Assembly (NCBI GenBank): GCA_016744705.1
Contig: JADGDU010000001.1
Coordinates: 1-64,000 of the forward strand
From: Candidatus Krumholzibacteriia bacterium
GTDB lineage: Bacteria > Krumholzibacteriota > Krumholzibacteriia > LZORAL124-64-63
Direction: 5' to 3'
Length of the DNA stretch: 64,000 nucleotides
The translations under genes were made by a program, and so were the position numbers. The notes beneath the pieces were generated by a model. It saw only the letters and a program-made list of their open reading frames with translations, was not told the DNA's origin and did no database searches. The stretch's first letter is position 1, and each line of letters starts with the position of its first letter. This document shows, in pieces, positions 8,564 through 20,613 of the stretch.

Positions 8564-10309
8564 GACAACCCCAAATTCCCCCACGGTGTAGATGTCACCA
8601 CCTGGAACACCCCACACGCCATTAAAAGTCTCGTCATAAGATGTATTGATAACAGACCAAGTCTTTCCATCAAAATGAAGGATGACGCCATCCCTGCCCA
8701 CCGCCACAGCGGTGCCTTCGCCCGTGCCCCACACAGCGGAAAGATATTCTTGAGTGCCACTTTCCATGTCCACCCATGAATCCCCCACCAGTCTTTTGAT
8801 CTTACCGTTGGCTCCTACGGCAAACCCCTCGTCTTCACCCACCCAAAGCGAATGTAATTCGAATTCATCCTCAACCACGACCTGGGTCCAGGCGGTGCCG
8901 TCAAAATGCAGCAAGCCTCCATCCTCCATGCTGGCGAAAACATCATTGGGGCCACGACCGCCCACGGCCAACAAGCTCTTCTCCCAAATTTCAGGAAGGG
9001 TAGTCCACGAAATTCCATCAAAATGGAAAATTCGACCATGGCCTTCTCTTTGCCGGCCCACTGCATAAACATTGGTAGCAGAGGTACCCCAAATGTCTGC
9101 GAGGCCATAAGTGTCATCCAGAAAGTTTTCGGTCCACTGGCTGCCATCAAAATGAAGAACACTTTCACCAAAACCCACAACGTGGACATCGGTTGGAGAG
9201 CTTCCCCATACTGCCATAGGCTGAGGCTGCCTCACGGGGAGTTCCTGTTTTGACCAATCCATGCCATTCCAATGGTACAATTCATAGTCACCACAAGTCA
9301 CAAACAGATCGTTATCACCCACGCCCCAAATGTCAGTGAACCATTGCGTCAGCCCAGCACCAACCTGGTTTTGCCAGCCACTCTCCGTGAAGGCCCAAAT
9401 CTCATTGAGGGGGCCCACCGCATAAACAGCCCCGTCAGGACCTCCGTGCACATCACTGAGAGAGAATTTTTCTGTTCGGTCTTGAAAGGTCCAATTCTGG
9501 CCATCAAAGTGAGCGAAATCATCTCCCACGAAATAGAGATCATCGGGGCCACTTCCCCAAACATTCCGAAAGTGCAGGCGGTCCAATTCGGGAATTTCGA
9601 GCCAATCTTTCCCGTCGAAACGCAAGGCATGAGTGGTTCCCATGAGGATGATGTCGTCTGGTCCACTGGTCCAAATATGGTGCGCCACCCCAGGCGGAGT
9701 GCCTTCCACGACTGACCAGTTTTTACCATCAAAGCGGTGCAGCACTCCATCCAAACTCAGAGCCAGCACATGATCCGATCCTGTGCCCCAAAGAGAGCAA
9801 ATATAACTGTTAGTTCCACTGTCCATGACTTCCCATTTTTGACCATCCCAGCGTCCGATGGCGCCACCATATCCGGCGCCAAACAGAACCCCGTCTGGAG
9901 TTCCCCACAATTCGCTCAAACGCAATGGGGAGGCTGCTTCCACGGGCTGCCAGGAGGTACCATCAAAATGGAGAAATTCTTGGGAGCCGGTAGCGTAAAT
10001 GTCATCGGCACCAAACCCCCAAATACCAGTCAGGGCTCCACCACTGGTTTCATGGAAAATATGCCATCCGGAACCGTCGTTGTGGTAGATCTGCCCGCCT
10101 TCGTTCACAGCCCAGGCATCATCAACGGCATTAACCCAAATGGCACGCTGGTTGTGGGTCGGCTCAAGCATGGCCTCCCAATGGTCCGGCAGGGGAGTAA
10201 TTTTATTATCAGGAGTCGTCGAGGTCTCAGAGGAACAACCAACGACCAATAAAAATGCCGCCAGAATCAGGAATACCTGACTAAAACGGCAAAAAATTGT
10301 TGTTTTCAA
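8546..10309 (-). CDS. Lipoprotein with 13 propeller-like FDG/W repeats
   Basis: A 587-residue exported lipoprotein: hydrophobic signal segment with lipobox LVVGC near residue 25, then a short Ser/Thr-rich linker. The rest is about 13 repeats of about 38 residues, each with the pattern HFDG.xW ... IWGxGxxDvyaVG. Such repeats build beta-propellers in secreted proteins of many uncultured bacteria; no enzymatic motif is visible. The start is TTG at 10309, supported by GGAGGG eight bases upstream. Its last codons overlap the end of the convergent ATPase gene (stops at 8546 and 8563), so the two mRNAs are complementary at their 3' ends. Role unknown; probably a surface-exposed binding protein. Confidence 0.85.
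   Translation of the reverse strand: MKTTIFCRFSQVFLILAAFLLVVGCSSETSTTPDNKITPLPDHWEAMLEPTHNQRAIWVNAVDDAWAVNEGGQIYHNDGSGWHIFHETSGGALTGIWGFGADDIYATGSQEFLHFDGTSWQPVEAASPLRLSELWGTPDGVLFGAGYGGAIGRWDGQKWEVMDSGTNSYICSLWGTGSDHVLALSLDGVLHRFDGKNWSVVEGTPPGVAHHIWTSGPDDIILMGTTHALRFDGKDWLEIPELDRLHFRNVWGSGPDDLYFVGDDFAHFDGQNWTFQDRTEKFSLSDVHGGPDGAVYAVGPLNEIWAFTESGWQNQVGAGLTQWFTDIWGVGDNDLFVTCGDYELYHWNGMDWSKQELPVRQPQPMAVWGSSPTDVHVVGFGESVLHFDGSQWTENFLDDTYGLADIWGTSATNVYAVGRQREGHGRIFHFDGISWTTLPEIWEKSLLAVGGRGPNDVFASMEDGGLLHFDGTAWTQVVVEDEFELHSLWVGEDEGFAVGANGKIKRLVGDSWVDMESGTQEYLSAVWGTGEGTAVAVGRDGVILHFDGKTWSVINTSYDETFNGVWGVPGGDIYTVGEFGVVLRCRL
8660..10200 (-). repeat. About 13 degenerate tandem units of about 115 bp inside the lipoprotein gene
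   Basis: The codons for FHFDG recur as CATCAAAATG-like words (plus-strand view) near 8669, 8901, 9016, 9147, 9502, 9617, 9731 and 9959, with weaker copies between them. The period is about 115 bases, or 38 residues. The units are diverged at DNA level, so this is old internal duplication and not a recent tandem expansion. Confidence 0.75.
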
Positions 10310-10365
10310 TGAGTTGTCCCTCCACAGAACAAATTGATACCAACTACAGTTTTTCAGCCTCAGCT

Positions 10366-10701
10366 TTAAACTTCGTTTTTCCGAATAAGATCCGACAAAC
10401 TCACATGATCCTCCAGTCGTTCCAGCAAAATCTGCCGAGTCAGAGAACAGGCTTCAGAAATTTTGGCCGACCGCAGACTGTAATATACGTTGATGCCATC
10501 CTTACGAGTGTTCACCACTCCGGCCTGGCGCAAAACAGCCAAATGCTGAGACGTATTGGCCTTGGGAATTTCCAGCATTTCCGCCAGTTGATTGACTGAA
10601 ATCTCTTCCCGCTCTTTGAGAATATCGAGAATTTCCAATCGTTTGGGATTGGAGAGAGTTTTGCAGAGCTCTGCTTGCATTTCGTACAGTCTTTTTTCCA
10701 T
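10366..10701 (-). CDS. ArsR-family winged-helix transcriptional regulator
   Basis: A 111-residue DNA-binding protein. The ArsR-type winged helix is clear: CKTLSNPKRLEILDIL, then VNQLAEMLEIPKANTSQHLAVLRQAG as the helix-turn-helix, then a wing (VNTRKDGINVYYSL). No paired-Cys metal motif of the classic ArsR/SmtB type (ELCVCDL) is present, so the signal may not be a metal. The ATG at 10701 is chosen because AGAGG lies nine bases before it; in-frame starts up to 10812 would add up to 37 residues. It lies downstream of ispH on the same strand with a 153-base gap. Targets are unknown; the efflux operon is a possible but untested one. Confidence 0.85.
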   Translation of the reverse strand: MEKRLYEMQAELCKTLSNPKRLEILDILKEREEISVNQLAEMLEIPKANTSQHLAVLRQAGVVNTRKDGINVYYSLRSAKISEACSLTRQILLERLEDHVSLSDLIRKNEV

Positions 10702-10854
10702 TTTCAAATTCCTCTGAAGTGCCTCTGGACTATCGGATTCAGCCTTCAATCGCATAAATCCGAAAAACCTGTTGAACAGATAACAGGATAATACAACTTT
10801 CTTGAATGTCAAAATCTATTTTATGCAAAGTTTCATAACTATCAACTGCGAATA

Positions 10855-11799
10855 CTACCTGTCAATCAAATTACTGGGTAGCTTAAATTTGACGTTTTCC
10901 TCCAGAGTGACCACTTCTTCCACTTCCCAGTGAGTCTCGGCCAAAGTTTCAACCACAGCCTGCACCAAGTGCTCCGGGGCCGATGCACCGGCGGTGAGCC
11001 CCAAAGTGCTCAATCCCTTTAACACTGACAGGTCAATGTCTTCCGGTCCATCAATCAAGGTGGCCGGGACATTCAAATTCAGAGCCACTTCACACAACCG
11101 CCGACTATTACTGCTGGAAGATGATCCCACCACAAGCAAGTGTTGGATACCATTTTCCACCAAAGTTTTCACCGCATCCTGCCGATTTTGGGTAGCATAA
11201 CAAATATCACTTTTTTCGGGTTCGATGAGGTTTGGAAAGCGTTCCCGAAGGGCTTGCACAATGCCCCGGGTTTCGTCCACGCTCAGGGTGGTCTGGGTGG
11301 CGTAGGCGACATTTTGGCCGGGTTCAAACTCCAATTTGGCTACATCTTCAATGTTTGTCACCAGGCTGATACGGCCCGGCGCTTCGCCCATGGTGCCCAG
11401 CACTTCATCATGCCCAGCATGACCAATGAGGACCATTTCGCGCTCTGCTTCCACATGATGAATCACCTCGTTGTGCACCTTTGTCACCAGAGGACAGGTA
11501 GCATCCACGGATGTCAAATTTCGGCCTGCCGCCTCTTCACGCACAGCGGGAGACACTCCATGAGCACTAAAAACCACTGTTTGGCCGTGAGGGACTTCCT
11601 CCAGCTCATTCACAAAAATCACCCCGCGGCTGCGAAAATCTTCCACCACAGCCTTGTTGTGAACAATCTCTTTGCGCACATAAAGAGGGGTACCCTGTTG
11701 TCGTAACAGGCGGTCTACCACTTCGATGGCTCGTTCAACACCAGCGCAGAATCCACGCGGGTTCACTGTAAATAGTTTTTTCCGGACCTGTTCAGGCAT
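10855..11799 (-). CDS. ispH: 4-hydroxy-3-methylbut-2-enyl diphosphate reductase
   Basis: Last enzyme of the MEP isoprenoid pathway; an iron-sulfur enzyme that reduces HMBPP to IPP and DMAPP. It has 314 residues, the normal length. The three cluster-binding cysteines are at 18 (NPRGFCAGV), 102 (DATCPLV) and 200 (SDICYATQNRQ), and the conserved SAHG, GHAGHDEV and TTLS segments are in place. ATG at 11799 has AGAGGTG upstream. It tells us the organism uses the MEP route rather than mevalonate. Confidence 0.97.
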   Translation of the reverse strand: MPEQVRKKLFTVNPRGFCAGVERAIEVVDRLLRQQGTPLYVRKEIVHNKAVVEDFRSRGVIFVNELEEVPHGQTVVFSAHGVSPAVREEAAGRNLTSVDATCPLVTKVHNEVIHHVEAEREMVLIGHAGHDEVLGTMGEAPGRISLVTNIEDVAKLEFEPGQNVAYATQTTLSVDETRGIVQALRERFPNLIEPEKSDICYATQNRQDAVKTLVENGIQHLLVVGSSSSSNSRRLCEVALNLNVPATLIDGPEDIDLSVLKGLSTLGLTAGASAPEHLVQAVVETLAETHWEVEEVVTLEENVKFKLPSNLIDR

Positions 11800-11887
11800 G
11801 TATTCACCTCTGCTTGGGGTACTTCCAATGAGCTATAATAACACATTTTGGTAGTTGCCCAAATCCGGCCAATGCTCTCTAATAAAC

Positions 11888-11915
11888 TTGACATAGGGCA
11901 TTTGTGAGTTATTGT
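11888..11915 (+). promoter_or_regulatory. Putative promoter of the efflux operon
   Basis: A perfect -35 TTGACA (11888-11893), a 16-base spacer and TATTGT (11910-11915, four of six). It lies about 84 bases before the tolC-like start. A palindromic GAATATTC follows downstream, a possible operator. Confidence 0.4.
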
Positions 11916-11998
11916 CTGCCCTGTAAATCATATTAGAATATTCGAAACTACTCCGAGCCTACTTTAAATGGCTCCACAAACACAGGAAAGGTTTGTTC

Positions 11999-13471
11999 AT
12001 GAGCCGACTCTTAACCCTTGGTGGCTTGATGGGATTCTTCCTCCTGGCTGCTGGCCCCTCCACAGCCGCAGAATCCGCTGCCGCACCGGACACATCCTGG
12101 ATGCGCCTTGGCGTCATTGAGAACAATGTTCTGGTGGTGGACCGCAGCATGGTGGTCGAGGCCGCCCTGGAGCACAATGAAATGCTGGCTGCCAGCGGCG
12201 CCATGCGCGATGCCGCCGACGCCGACGCTTTGGGCGCCATGCGTGGTTTCCTGCCCCAAATTCAATTGGGTGAGTATTTCATGCGCTCCGATGACGCCCT
12301 GAACGTCTTTGGTTTCAAACTCCAGAACCGGGGTGTCACTCCCCTTGATTTTGGGATAACCCCCACTGGCTTTGAAAGCCACCTCATCAATGAACCAGGT
12401 GAGCTCAACAACTTCATCACCCGGATTCAACTGCTGCAGCCCATCTTCAACGGAGGCATGGGCATTTATGGCAAACAGGCAGCCAACGCCATGGGCCGAG
12501 CCGCTGGATACGAACACGCCCGCGCCAAAGAAACCATCCGTTTCCACGCCATCCAGGCTTTCGAAGGATTGACCCTGGCCACGGCCTACGAAACGGTGAT
12601 GGAAGCTGCCGTCACTTCGGCAGAAAGCCATGTGCGCCAGGCCCGCTCTATGGTCGACAATGAAATGGCCACCGAGGCCGACTATCTCCAGGCCAAGGTA
12701 TTTCTCAGCACCCTGCAACAAAAGCTCATCGAAGTGCGCAACTTGATGGCCGTTGCCGGTGAAAACATCAAACTTTTGACGGCGGTGGATGTGAACTATC
12801 CTCTGGCCACCAACAGTACTCCCTCCCTTGAGGCCAGCGAGCTGCTGAACCCCAATTTTGCCAACCTTCTGGACTTGGGCGCCATTCGCTACCGTAGTGA
12901 CCTGCTGGCCCAACGTGAAAAAGCCGTGGCTGCCGGCAAGATGGTAGGCGTGGCCACAGGCAGCCTTCTGCCTCACGTCAACCTCAGCATCCAAAAAGAT
13001 TGGTACGATCTGGAGAACCTCTTTGGAAGCAACAGCAACAGCTGGACCATGGGCGTGTATGCCACCATGGGCTTCGGCGTGCAAAACGTGAGTGATATTA
13101 AAAAAGCCAAAGCCCAACGCCGGGCCGCCGACTACATGGTGGATTTTGAAACCAGAAAAGCCCGGGTCGAGGCCACCGAAGCATTGCTCAGTGCCAAAGC
13201 AGCCCATGAAAAAGTACTCGTGGCCCGGGAAGCGGTGCATGCCGCTCGCTCTGGTTTGAAAATCGTCTCCAACCAATACCGGGAAGGTTTGGCCACCATG
13301 GTCAACCTGCTGGACACCCAGGCTTATGCCACCCAGGCCGAAGGCAATCTCGTCCAGGCTTTGCACGATTTCAGTGTGGGCCTGGCCAATCTCGAATTCG
13401 CAGGCGCCGTGAACCCCACGATCGCTGCTGATAACACCAACCAGGCAATCACGGCCCCCCAGGGTCAGTGA
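11999..13471 (+). CDS. TolC-family outer-membrane efflux protein
   Basis: Outer-membrane channel of a tripartite efflux pump. It has 490 residues, with a signal peptide (residues 1-23, cleavage near TAA-ES) and the long amphipathic helices typical of TolC, rich in Ala, Glu and Gln and with two repeated halves. The C-terminal half carries the familiar YREGLATMVNLLDTQ segment. ATG 11999 is preferred over TTG 11993 because AGGAAAG lies at 11984-11990. It is first in a three-gene operon; the membrane-fusion gene starts 20 bases after its stop. Confidence 0.92.
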   Translation: MSRLLTLGGLMGFFLLAAGPSTAAESAAAPDTSWMRLGVIENNVLVVDRSMVVEAALEHNEMLAASGAMRDAADADALGAMRGFLPQIQLGEYFMRSDDALNVFGFKLQNRGVTPLDFGITPTGFESHLINEPGELNNFITRIQLLQPIFNGGMGIYGKQAANAMGRAAGYEHARAKETIRFHAIQAFEGLTLATAYETVMEAAVTSAESHVRQARSMVDNEMATEADYLQAKVFLSTLQQKLIEVRNLMAVAGENIKLLTAVDVNYPLATNSTPSLEASELLNPNFANLLDLGAIRYRSDLLAQREKAVAAGKMVGVATGSLLPHVNLSIQKDWYDLENLFGSNSNSWTMGVYATMGFGVQNVSDIKKAKAQRRAADYMVDFETRKARVEATEALLSAKAAHEKVLVAREAVHAARSGLKIVSNQYREGLATMVNLLDTQAYATQAEGNLVQALHDFSVGLANLEFAGAVNPTIAADNTNQAITAPQGQ

Positions 13472-13491
13472 TCACCAGGAGGATGCCTTCC

Positions 13492-14586
13492 ATGGCTTTC
13501 TTGAATCTGAAAATTCGCCACCTTGCCACCCCTGTTGCGCTGCTCCTGCTGGTGCTCGTTTCCGTGGCCGGATGTGGCAGCAAGTCTTCTGAAACCAATG
13601 AGGCCCAATCCAAGGATGTATCTTGCACCACTGGTCTGGCCTCGCTGCAAAAAGTGCCGCAAAATGTCACCGCCACCGGCAGCCTGGTGGCCGACAAGAG
13701 CATTACCATTTCCACTCGCATGATGGGCTGGGTTGAAAAAATTCACGTGGTGGAAAACCAGACCGTCCGCAAAGGCGACAGTCTGATCAGCATCGACGCT
13801 TCCGATTTGCGTGCCAAAAAAGCACAGGCCGAAGCTGGCATCACGGAAGCCAACGCAGTCCTGGCCAATGCCGAGCGCATGGCTGTTCGCTTTGAAAAGC
13901 TCTATGCAGAAAAATCTGTCTCCAAACAACAGCTGGACGACGTTTTGACCGGCCGCGACCGTGCCTCAGCCGGAGTAAAGATGGCCGAAGCCGGATTGCG
14001 CGAAGTGAATGTGCACCTCAGTTATCTGAACATTGTGGCCCCCGTGGATGGGGTGGTGGCCCGCAAGATGGCCGAAGAGGGCAACATGGCAAACCCCGGT
14101 ATGCCTTTGCTGATGCTGGAGAGCACCGACCGCATGAAGGTCGTGGCCTACGTGGGCGAAAAAGACATCTCGTCTCTGAAGGCCGGCGATCCCGTGCAGA
14201 TCAACATCAGCTCCCTGCCCGACGCCCACTTCAATGTTCCCCTCAGCAGGGTCATCCAATCGGCCAATCCCGGCAGTCGCACCTATGATATCGAAGCCGA
14301 TCTGGACAACGCAGACGGCCGTCTCAAAAGCGGCATGTTCGCCCGGGTCACCGTTCCTGTCGGCACCCGCCAAGCCATCCTGGTGCCCCAGGGCGCCATC
14401 ATCCACCGCGGCCAATTGACCGGTGTGTGGACCGTGGACGAGCAAAGCATCGTCCACCTGCGCTGGATCCGCCTGGGGCACAAAATGGGTGAAAATGTGG
14501 AAGTTTTATCCGGTCTTGCCGGTGGCGAAACATTGATCCTTTCCTCGGAGGCCCCGCTGGCCGAGGGCGACAAGGCGGTGAGGTAA
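13492..14586 (+). CDS. RND efflux periplasmic adaptor (HlyD/AcrA family), lipoprotein
   Basis: Membrane-fusion protein that links the inner-membrane RND pump to the TolC-like channel. It has 364 residues from ATG 13492. The AGGAGG at 13477-13482 abuts an earlier ATG at 13483, so that start is unlikely. Signal peptide with lipobox VSVAGC means it is lipid-anchored. Domains in order: half-lipoyl (WVEKIHVVENQTVRKGDSLI), coiled-coil hairpin with the EKSVSKQQLDD segment, second half-lipoyl (IVAPVDGVVARK), beta-barrel and membrane-proximal domain ending LIL. No metal-binding His/Met-rich tail is visible, so drug or metabolite export is as likely as metal export. Confidence 0.92.
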   Translation: MAFLNLKIRHLATPVALLLLVLVSVAGCGSKSSETNEAQSKDVSCTTGLASLQKVPQNVTATGSLVADKSITISTRMMGWVEKIHVVENQTVRKGDSLISIDASDLRAKKAQAEAGITEANAVLANAERMAVRFEKLYAEKSVSKQQLDDVLTGRDRASAGVKMAEAGLREVNVHLSYLNIVAPVDGVVARKMAEEGNMANPGMPLLMLESTDRMKVVAYVGEKDISSLKAGDPVQINISSLPDAHFNVPLSRVIQSANPGSRTYDIEADLDNADGRLKSGMFARVTVPVGTRQAILVPQGAIIHRGQLTGVWTVDEQSIVHLRWIRLGHKMGENVEVLSGLAGGETLILSSEAPLAEGDKAVR

Positions 14587-14587
14587 C

Positions 14588-17818
<3,231 letters not shown>

Positions 17819-17833
17819 AGGGACATCCTCAAG

Positions 17834-17865
17834 GAAAGAAGAGAGGCAAACACCTCTCTTCTTTC
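17834..17865 (+). terminator. Strong hairpin ending the efflux operon
   Basis: A perfect 13-pair stem, GAAAGAAGAGAGG (17834-17846) with CCTCTCTTCTTTC (17853-17865) around a six-base loop, 15 bases after the RND stop. The T tract directly after it is poor; T-rich runs follow at 17900-17918. Confidence 0.75.
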
Positions 17866-18178
17866 TGGGAGTTCTCGGGAGGACTTTTCAATTTATCCCT
17901 TTTTTGTGATCTTTTTTTAGCACATTATCTAAAGTTTTTTGCTGTTTTTAACATATGAGGCGAATAAAAATCCATATTTATGGAATATACTATTGTATTG
18001 AATGAGAACTTGGACTATTCTTTTATTAATGAATGCAGAGACAGTAGCCCAACCGGTTACCAGGTCAGCCTCTTCAACAAACTTGCGGCCTGTCGGTATC
18101 TCCCTCCAATCCCCCACCGGCAAGTCGTTGGGTCGGTCACGTTATACGTTGACCGGCCCTTTTTTTATCAAGACTTCT
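17866..18178 (+). ncRNA. Candidate short independent transcript between the efflux operon and the thioredoxin gene
   Basis: This 313-base gap has no convincing protein gene. The left part is AT-rich, with an operator-like palindrome TCCATATTTATGGA (17971-17984) and a TATACT -10-like word at 17986-17991. The right part is GC-richer and ends in a textbook plus-strand terminator (18130-18167). The operon upstream already has its own hairpin 270 bases earlier and the next gene points the other way. The second terminator therefore needs a plus-strand transcript of its own, or serves as read-through insurance. No known RNA family was recognised. Boundaries are approximate. Confidence 0.3.
18130..18167 (+). 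terminator. Intrinsic terminator with T7 tract
   Basis: GGGTCGGTC (18130-18138) pairs with GACCGGCCC (18151-18159), one G-T pair included. An inner ACGT-TAT-ACGT hairpin extends the stem to 13 pairs with one bulged T. Seven T follow. It could also block read-through into the convergent thioredoxin gene. Confidence 0.8.
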
Positions 18179-19261
18179 TTACCGCCGACGCCCCCGATAT
18201 TGGTAGGGCCGTTTTTTTATTTCCTCTTCAAACAACAAGAGCTTTTCAGAATAGACCGCATTTCCAGGATCTGCCTTGAGAGTTTTCTCCATCCACCGCT
18301 TCGCTTTGGTAAACAACTTTCGGGCTGCATAACAATCAGCCAGAGCATCCATAACCCGAGGCTCACTCTTGCTCATGATCACAGCCCGCAAGCCATATTT
18401 AGTGGCCTGCTCCAGCTCCAGATTAGCCGCCACGGCCATCCGAGCAAAACCTTCAAGAGCCACTAAATTGGAATCGTCAAAATTGATAAGGGTGCGATAG
18501 GTGTTCATTACGCCCACAGTATCGCCCAGCGCCGCCTGGAATTCGGTAACACCCATGAGGTCGGCAGTGGCCGTAAGGTCTTCCTCTGTGTAGATGCTGG
18601 CAGCGCGACGGGCCAACCCCTGGGCCTGCTCTTGCCGACCAGCATTGTCCTCCAGAGTGGCCAAGCCCAACATGCCATTAACCACCACACTTTTGTCCCC
18701 ATGAAAGCGCAGGCCCATCAACCGGCGGTACAAAATTTCCGCGCGGACCAGATCCCCTTGCTCAGCATGGCGGCGAGCCAAATCGAAAAGCAAACCAGGG
18801 TCTTCCGGACTGGCCGCCTGCAGGTCGCTGATGCGGTAAAAAGTATCGCCCCCCTGCCGAATTGTGCGAATAATTTCCAGAAATTCATCCTTGTTTTGGT
18901 AGCCAGTAAAGCGGTCCAATTCCCGGCCCCGCTCATCCAACCAAACCAAAGTGGGCAAGATGGTGATGTTGAAATCAGTTTTCATCGTCCGGTACTCAGG
19001 CTTGCCGATGTCCACCTTGAAAGTCAGAACATCAGACAATTCTGCGATCACCTCGGGTTCGTTATAAACCATCACGTCCAACAACTTGCAGGGCCGGCAC
19101 CAGGTGGCATAAAAATCGATGAGAATGCTTCGAGAGGGTTCATCCTGGGCCCGATTGACGACCTCGGAAAAAGGGACATCTTCAAGCCAGGGCACCCGTG
19201 GAATATCGTCGACCACAGGATCAGTGGTTTGCAGAAGCAGTAAAAGCAGGAGAAATTTCAT
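18179..19261 (-). CDS. Exported thioredoxin-fold protein with C-terminal TPR-like region
   Basis: A 360-residue periplasmic redox protein. MKFLLLLLLL starts a short signal peptide; the ATG at 19261 has GGAAAC upstream and is preferred over farther in-frame starts. Residues 30-140 form a thioredoxin domain with the active site WCRPC (Cys55, Cys58) and the cis-Pro segment ITILPTLVW. From about 150 the chain is helical, with TPR-like helix pairs (DPGLLFDLARRHAEQGDLVRA; RVMDALADCYAARKLFTKA). Such fusions act as thiol-disulfide oxidoreductases or folding factors for exported proteins. It is divergent from the adenylate kinase gene. Partner unknown. Confidence 0.82.
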   Translation of the reverse strand: MKFLLLLLLLQTTDPVVDDIPRVPWLEDVPFSEVVNRAQDEPSRSILIDFYATWCRPCKLLDVMVYNEPEVIAELSDVLTFKVDIGKPEYRTMKTDFNITILPTLVWLDERGRELDRFTGYQNKDEFLEIIRTIRQGGDTFYRISDLQAASPEDPGLLFDLARRHAEQGDLVRAEILYRRLMGLRFHGDKSVVVNGMLGLATLEDNAGRQEQAQGLARRAASIYTEEDLTATADLMGVTEFQAALGDTVGVMNTYRTLINFDDSNLVALEGFARMAVAANLELEQATKYGLRAVIMSKSEPRVMDALADCYAARKLFTKAKRWMEKTLKADPGNAVYSEKLLLFEEEIKKRPYQYRGRRR

Positions 19262-19384
19262 GGGTAGTTTCCGGTGAATCTTTCGGGTAGGAGCAGTCGA
19301 GTGATTTTTATGCAAGCTACAACAGAACACCCGAACCTTCCATGTTTATCAGACTTTGCCGTTCCCGAAGGAGGCACCATACCC

Positions 19385-19390
19385 TATAAT
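19385..19390 (+). promoter_or_regulatory. Consensus -10 box before the adenylate kinase gene
   Basis: A perfect TATAAT at 19385-19390, about 45 bases before the start codon. No good -35 lies at 16-18 bases; the closest TTGCCG is too far upstream. Candidate only. Confidence 0.35.
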
Positions 19391-19435
19391 AATTTCCTGA
19401 TCCGGACCTGATACTGCACTCGACAAGGAGACTTC

Positions 19436-20605
19436 ATGCTGAACATTGCCCTCTTTGGAGCCCCTGGAGCTGGTAAAGGCACCCAATCCGAACTCCTCAT
19501 GAAAGAGCACAACCTGGTGTACATCGCCACGGGTGATATTCTGCGACAGGAAATTGCCGACGGCAGCGAATTGGGTCTGGCCGCCAAAAGCATCATTGAA
19601 GCCGGTGGTTTGGTTTCAGACGAAATCATCGTCCAGATTATTGAAAAGAAAATCATCACCAATCCCGATGCGGCCGGGTTCCTCTTCGATGGTTTTCCGC
19701 GAACCTTCGTGCAAGCCTACATCCTGGAAGGTCTGCTTTTGAAAATGCACACCTCCCTGACCTGCCTACTCAGCCTGGAAGTGCCGCCGGAAGAATCTTT
19801 CAAGCGGTTGCTGGAACGGGCCAAAACTTCCGGCCGCAGCGATGATACAGAAGTGGTCATCAAAAACAGACTCAAGGAATATGCAGAAAAAACAGCCCCT
19901 GTGGCCCAGTTCTACAAAGATCAGGACTTGTATTTCCCCATTGAGGGAGTGGGCTCCATTGAGGAGATCAACGAGAAACTCGAAGCCATCATCGACCAGG
20001 AACTGCGCAAAGTATTATTCAATGTTGTGCTGTTGGGTTACCCTGGCGCCGGTCGAGGAACCCAGGCGCGCAACCTGGCCCAAAAATACAATCTGGTTTA
20101 TCTCTCCACTGGAGAAATGCTAAAAGAAGAAATTGCCAAAAAATCCATCGTGGGACAGACGGTGCAATCCATTTTCAACCAGGGCGATCTGGTGCCCGAT
20201 GAAATCGTCATCAAGCTCATTGAAAAACATATCAAACGGAACCCCGAAGCCAACGGATTTATCTTCAAAGGATTCCCTCGCACTCTCGTACAGGCTTACA
20301 TCCTGGATGGCTTGCTGCGCAAGATACACTCTTCCGTTTCCTTCACACTGGACATCCAATGTCCCACTCTGGAGCTGATCAAGCGGTTGGATGCCCGAGG
20401 TAAAACCGAACGGCGCATGAGCTACGATCTGGAGACCACCACCATCGTGCACCGTTTGGAACAACACGAAAAAGTATGCCAACCCCTGGTTGATTATTAT
20501 GGCAAATCAGGCCGGGTGGTTGAAATCAGCGGAGAAGGCACACCCGAAGAAGTGTGGCAGCGCATTGAAGGACCAGCAGAAGAAGCCTGGCGCAAGGCGC
20601 GATGA
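19436..20605 (+). CDS. Tandem adenylate kinase with a degenerate second domain
   Basis: Two complete adenylate-kinase-like domains in one 389-residue chain (about 1-192 and 194-389). Adenylate kinase converts AMP and ATP to two ADP. Domain 1 looks active: P-loop GAPGAGKGTQ with Lys14, TGDILRQE, FDGFPRT, and an Arg-containing SGRSDD segment. The LID is the short form. Domain 2 repeats every landmark but has GYPGAGRGTQ (Lys to Arg207), KGFPRT (Asp to Lys278) and an altered DARGKTERR region. It is therefore probably a non-catalytic or re-purposed copy. The halves align without gaps over long stretches, for example GFPRTxVQAYIL in both, so this is an internal duplication. ATG 19436 has AAGGAG upstream. 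Confidence 0.9.
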   Translation: MLNIALFGAPGAGKGTQSELLMKEHNLVYIATGDILRQEIADGSELGLAAKSIIEAGGLVSDEIIVQIIEKKIITNPDAAGFLFDGFPRTFVQAYILEGLLLKMHTSLTCLLSLEVPPEESFKRLLERAKTSGRSDDTEVVIKNRLKEYAEKTAPVAQFYKDQDLYFPIEGVGSIEEINEKLEAIIDQELRKVLFNVVLLGYPGAGRGTQARNLAQKYNLVYLSTGEMLKEEIAKKSIVGQTVQSIFNQGDLVPDEIVIKLIEKHIKRNPEANGFIFKGFPRTLVQAYILDGLLRKIHSSVSFTLDIQCPTLELIKRLDARGKTERRMSYDLETTTIVHRLEQHEKVCQPLVDYYGKSGRVVEISGEGTPEEVWQRIEGPAEEAWRKAR

Positions 20606-20613
20606 TCAGGCGG

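Noticed and set aside
12011-13366. Long minus-strand frame opposite the TolC-like gene
   Set aside because: Gly/His/Val-rich translation without family features; the plus-strand TolC-like gene with signal peptide explains the region.
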